DNA of 64,000 bases. Origin: JAIQFL01 sp035295745 (GTDB lineage Bacteria; Acidobacteriota; Terriglobia; Bryobacterales; Bryobacteraceae). The stretch's first letter is position 1. The number at the start of each line of letters is the position of its first letter. The notes beneath the pieces were generated by a model. The model was not told the DNA's origin. It saw nothing but the letters and a program-made list of their open reading frames with translations, and searched no databases. Location: positions 42,065 through 106,064 of the forward strand of contig DATGIL010000097.1 in assembly GCA_035295745.1 (NCBI GenBank). Reading direction: 5' to 3'. Shown here piece by piece: positions 62,014 through 64,000 of this stretch. The translations under genes were made by a program, and so were the position numbers.

Positions 62014-64000
62014 CTAGGTCCGGCCGCCGAGATAGTAGCGGACTGCCGGAGTCACTACCAGCGAGAGCACCATCGAGGCGAGAATGCCGCCGATCACCGC
62101 GATGGCCAAAGGTTGCAGCATTTGCGAGCCGGCGCCCCAAGCGAACGCCAGTGGAAGCATACCGGCCACAGTGGCCAGCGCCGTCATCATGATGGGACGC
62201 AGGCGCCGCTCGCCCGCGCGGATCATACTCTCTTCCGGCGGCGTGCCTTCCGCCCGGAACTTCTGGTCGGCATCCAACAGCAGAATCCCGTTCTTGGCCA
62301 CGATACCAATCACCATGATCAGTCCCATGTACGAAGAAAGATTGATCGTGGTACCGGTGACCAGCAATGCAACGAACACGCCACACGTGGACAACAGCGC
62401 GGACGAAATCACCGCCACGGGTGCGGCAAAGTTCCCGAACTCGAAGAGCAGAACGATGAACACCAGCAGGACTGCCAGAGCCAATACAAATGCCAGGTCC
62501 GTAAACGACTTCTGCTGTTCCGCATACTGTCCGCCGTATTCGATGCGAATGCTGGGCGGCACGTTCAGGTCGGCGATGGCCTGCTGCACCTTCTTCATGC
62601 CTTCCCCTAGACTCATTCCTTCAAACCGCGCGCTCACTTCCGCTTCGCGCTGCAGGTTGTCGCGCCGGATCTCGGTTTGGCCGGGCATCTCCACCATGTT
62701 GGCGAGTGAACCGATGGTAGCCGTCTTACCTGTACCGCTCACCAGCATCGTGTTGCGGATGGAGTCCATGGTGGCGCGAGTCGATTTCGGGAATCGAACG
62801 CGAATGGTATAGGCACGGTCGTTCACCACCACCGGCGCTGTTGCCGGTTCGCCCTGCAGAATCGCGCTCGCGTCCAGTTCCACCTCTTGCGGAGTGAAGC
62901 CTGCACGCGCGGTGGTCGTCTGGTCCACGTTGAACATCGCAGCAGGACCGCTGATGGTGTCCTCAAGGCCGACGATGTCCACTACCCCCGGGATCTTTTT
63001 GAGGTTGTCGCCCACCGAAATCGCCCATTTGTTGAGTAGTTCCGGATCCGGATTGAAGAGTTTGATTACCGCAGGCTTGGGCGAACTCGTCAGGTCGCCC
63101 ACCTGGTCCTGGAGCATCTCCGGAAAGTCGAGGTCCACGACAGGCTCGGCCGCCTTCATCTGCGCGCGTACGGCCTTAATCACTTCGTCGGTGCTTCGCT
63201 TCCGGTCGTCCTTTAGCTTAACGGAGATATCGCCGGTGTTTGCCTCAGTGACCTGCGCCAGCCCCAGTTGCAGGCCGGTCCGGCGCGAAGTGCCTTCCAC
63301 CTCGGGAGTCTCCGCCAGGATCTTCTCCAGGTGAGTGATGACCCGGTTGGTCTCCGCCAGTGAGGAGCCCGGCGGCATCACGTAATCGACGATGAAACCA
63401 CCCTCGTCCATGGCGGGCAAATTGTCGGAGCCGAGACGCTGAAAGCACACGTACGATCCCCCGATGAGTAGAAGGGAGAAGAACGCCAGGACCAACTTGT
63501 TCTCCAAAGTGAAGCGCAGCACCGACTCATAGGGTCTCATCAGCCATGGCGGCACGGTCTCGTGGTGTATTTGGCTGGACCGATCAGTCCCTTGTCCGGA
63601 GCGGAGTAAATAATGACTGAGGGTAGGGGTCCAGGTCAGCGCCAACACTAGCGAAGTCAGCAGCGACGTACCCACTGTAACCGCCAGGGCCCGGAAGAAC
63701 ACGCCGGTGATTCCGGTGATGCCGATCAGCGGCAGAAAGACTACAATCGGCGTTATGGTCGAGCCGACCAGCGGGATGCGAATCTCGCGAATCGCGCTGC
63801 GGATGGCCTCCGCCCGCGACTGCCCCGAATCGCGGTGCATCACGATGTTTTCGACGACCACGATCGCGTCATCGATCACGAGGCCCACTGCCGCGGCAAG
63901 TCCCCCGAGCGTCATCAGATCGAAGCTCTCCCCGAGCATCCGCAGCACAATGAGCGTAATCGCGATCGTAGCGGGGATTACGAGACCTGCGACGATTGAA
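62014..64000 (-). CDS. RND-family permease (AcrB/CzcA-like), 5' end outside window
   Basis: About 662 residues are visible and the frame continues past 64000, so the apparent ATG at 63948 is internal. The first visible stretch is a TM helix (VAGLVIPATIAITLIVLRML) followed by the TM4 block FDLMTLGGLAAAVGLVIDDA with IVVVENI, carrying the proton-relay Asp residues. The second porter domain and the last TM block (RRLRPIMMTALATVAGMLPL) follow. It ends LVVTPAVRYYLGGRT. It differs clearly from the RND protein at 7688-10879. The YncE-like gene starts 20 bases after its stop on the same strand, so co-transcription is possible. Substrate is unknown; drug, lipid or metal efflux are all possible. Confidence 0.92.
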   Translation of the reverse strand, partial: SIVAGLVIPATIAITLIVLRMLGESFDLMTLGGLAAAVGLVIDDAIVVVENIVMHRDSGQSRAEAIRSAIREIRIPLVGSTITPIVVFLPLIGITGITGVFFRALAVTVGTSLLTSLVLALTWTPTLSHYLLRSGQGTDRSSQIHHETVPPWLMRPYESVLRFTLENKLVLAFFSLLLIGGSYVCFQRLGSDNLPAMDEGGFIVDYVMPPGSSLAETNRVITHLEKILAETPEVEGTSRRTGLQLGLAQVTEANTGDISVKLKDDRKRSTDEVIKAVRAQMKAAEPVVDLDFPEMLQDQVGDLTSSPKPAVIKLFNPDPELLNKWAISVGDNLKKIPGVVDIVGLEDTISGPAAMFNVDQTTTARAGFTPQEVELDASAILQGEPATAPVVVNDRAYTIRVRFPKSTRATMDSIRNTMLVSGTGKTATIGSLANMVEMPGQTEIRRDNLQREAEVSARFEGMSLGEGMKKVQQAIADLNVPPSIRIEYGGQYAEQQKSFTDLAFVLALAVLLVFIVLLFEFGNFAAPVAVISSALLSTCGVFVALLVTGTTINLSSYMGLIMVIGIVAKNGILLLDADQKFRAEGTPPEESMIRAGERRLRPIMMTALATVAGMLPLAFAWGAGSQMLQPLAIAVIGGILASMVLSLVVTPAVRYYLGGRT

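Overview
The window is high-GC and gene-dense. It looks like chromosome of a soil Acidobacteriota, most likely of the Solibacter/Bryobacter group. The pointers are lineage-typical families: two long MacB-like 'ADOP' permeases, a PadR regulator joined to an ADOP stub, a TIGR03435-like relic, an NHL-repeat protein with a TIGR03437-like C-terminus, a PD40 propeller protein with the acidobacterial N-terminal domain, a PEP-CTERM protein, and a frameshifted copy of the 'MSTPKQI..' family. No rRNA, tRNA, CRISPR array or prophage was seen. This placement rests on family recognition, not on a marker gene.

Layout. 0-11 kb: a hybrid sensor kinase cut by the window start, a small Cys-rich protein, a PEP-CTERM HAF-repeat protein, a PD40 protein followed by a small cytochrome c, and an RND pump (permease plus adaptor). 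11-14.2 kb: a decay zone with a frameshifted lineage gene and a shattered tyrosine integrase around an intact NHL protein. 14.2-18.9 kb: a response regulator / giant PAS-GAF kinase / response regulator cluster. 19.3-24.4 kb: a broken PadR-ADOP pair, a GMC oxidoreductase and an intact ADOP permease. 24.7-33.4 kb: an ATPase-winged-helix regulator divergent from a methyltransferase and a YdhR-like protein, then a SYLF lipoprotein-like protein, a GNAT, a SnoaL-like protein, a flavin hydroxylase and a second methyltransferase. 33.4-37.7 kb: a second decay zone (frameshifted unknown gene, REP-like repeats, TauE relic fused to a duplicated piece of htrA, TIGR03435 relic) around an intact HtrA protease.

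39.5-44.6 kb holds a membrane formate dehydrogenase operon (alpha, 4Fe-4S beta, NrfD gamma) joined by ATGA overlaps. Its catalytic gene is interrupted by an in-frame UGA exactly where selenocysteine is expected, with a SECIS-like hairpin just behind it. It should be read as one 1074-residue selenoprotein, not two ORFs.

48-58 kb is the most coherent unit. A secreted subtilisin ends in eight SSAVWG repeats. After it come a sigma54-type activator, a membrane HD-GYP/GAF/GGDEF protein and a peptide ABC transporter (two permeases, binding protein, one ATPase). From the activator onward every junction is a 1-4 base stop/start overlap. A 201-bp palindromic MITE-like element has inserted just inside the first permease gene and kept its frame, adding 68 codons. 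I infer a regulated secrete-digest-import system for peptides tied to c-di-GMP. The window closes with an ADOP permease, a nine-unit tandem array of a REP-like hairpin repeat, a YncE-like propeller protein and a truncated RND permease.
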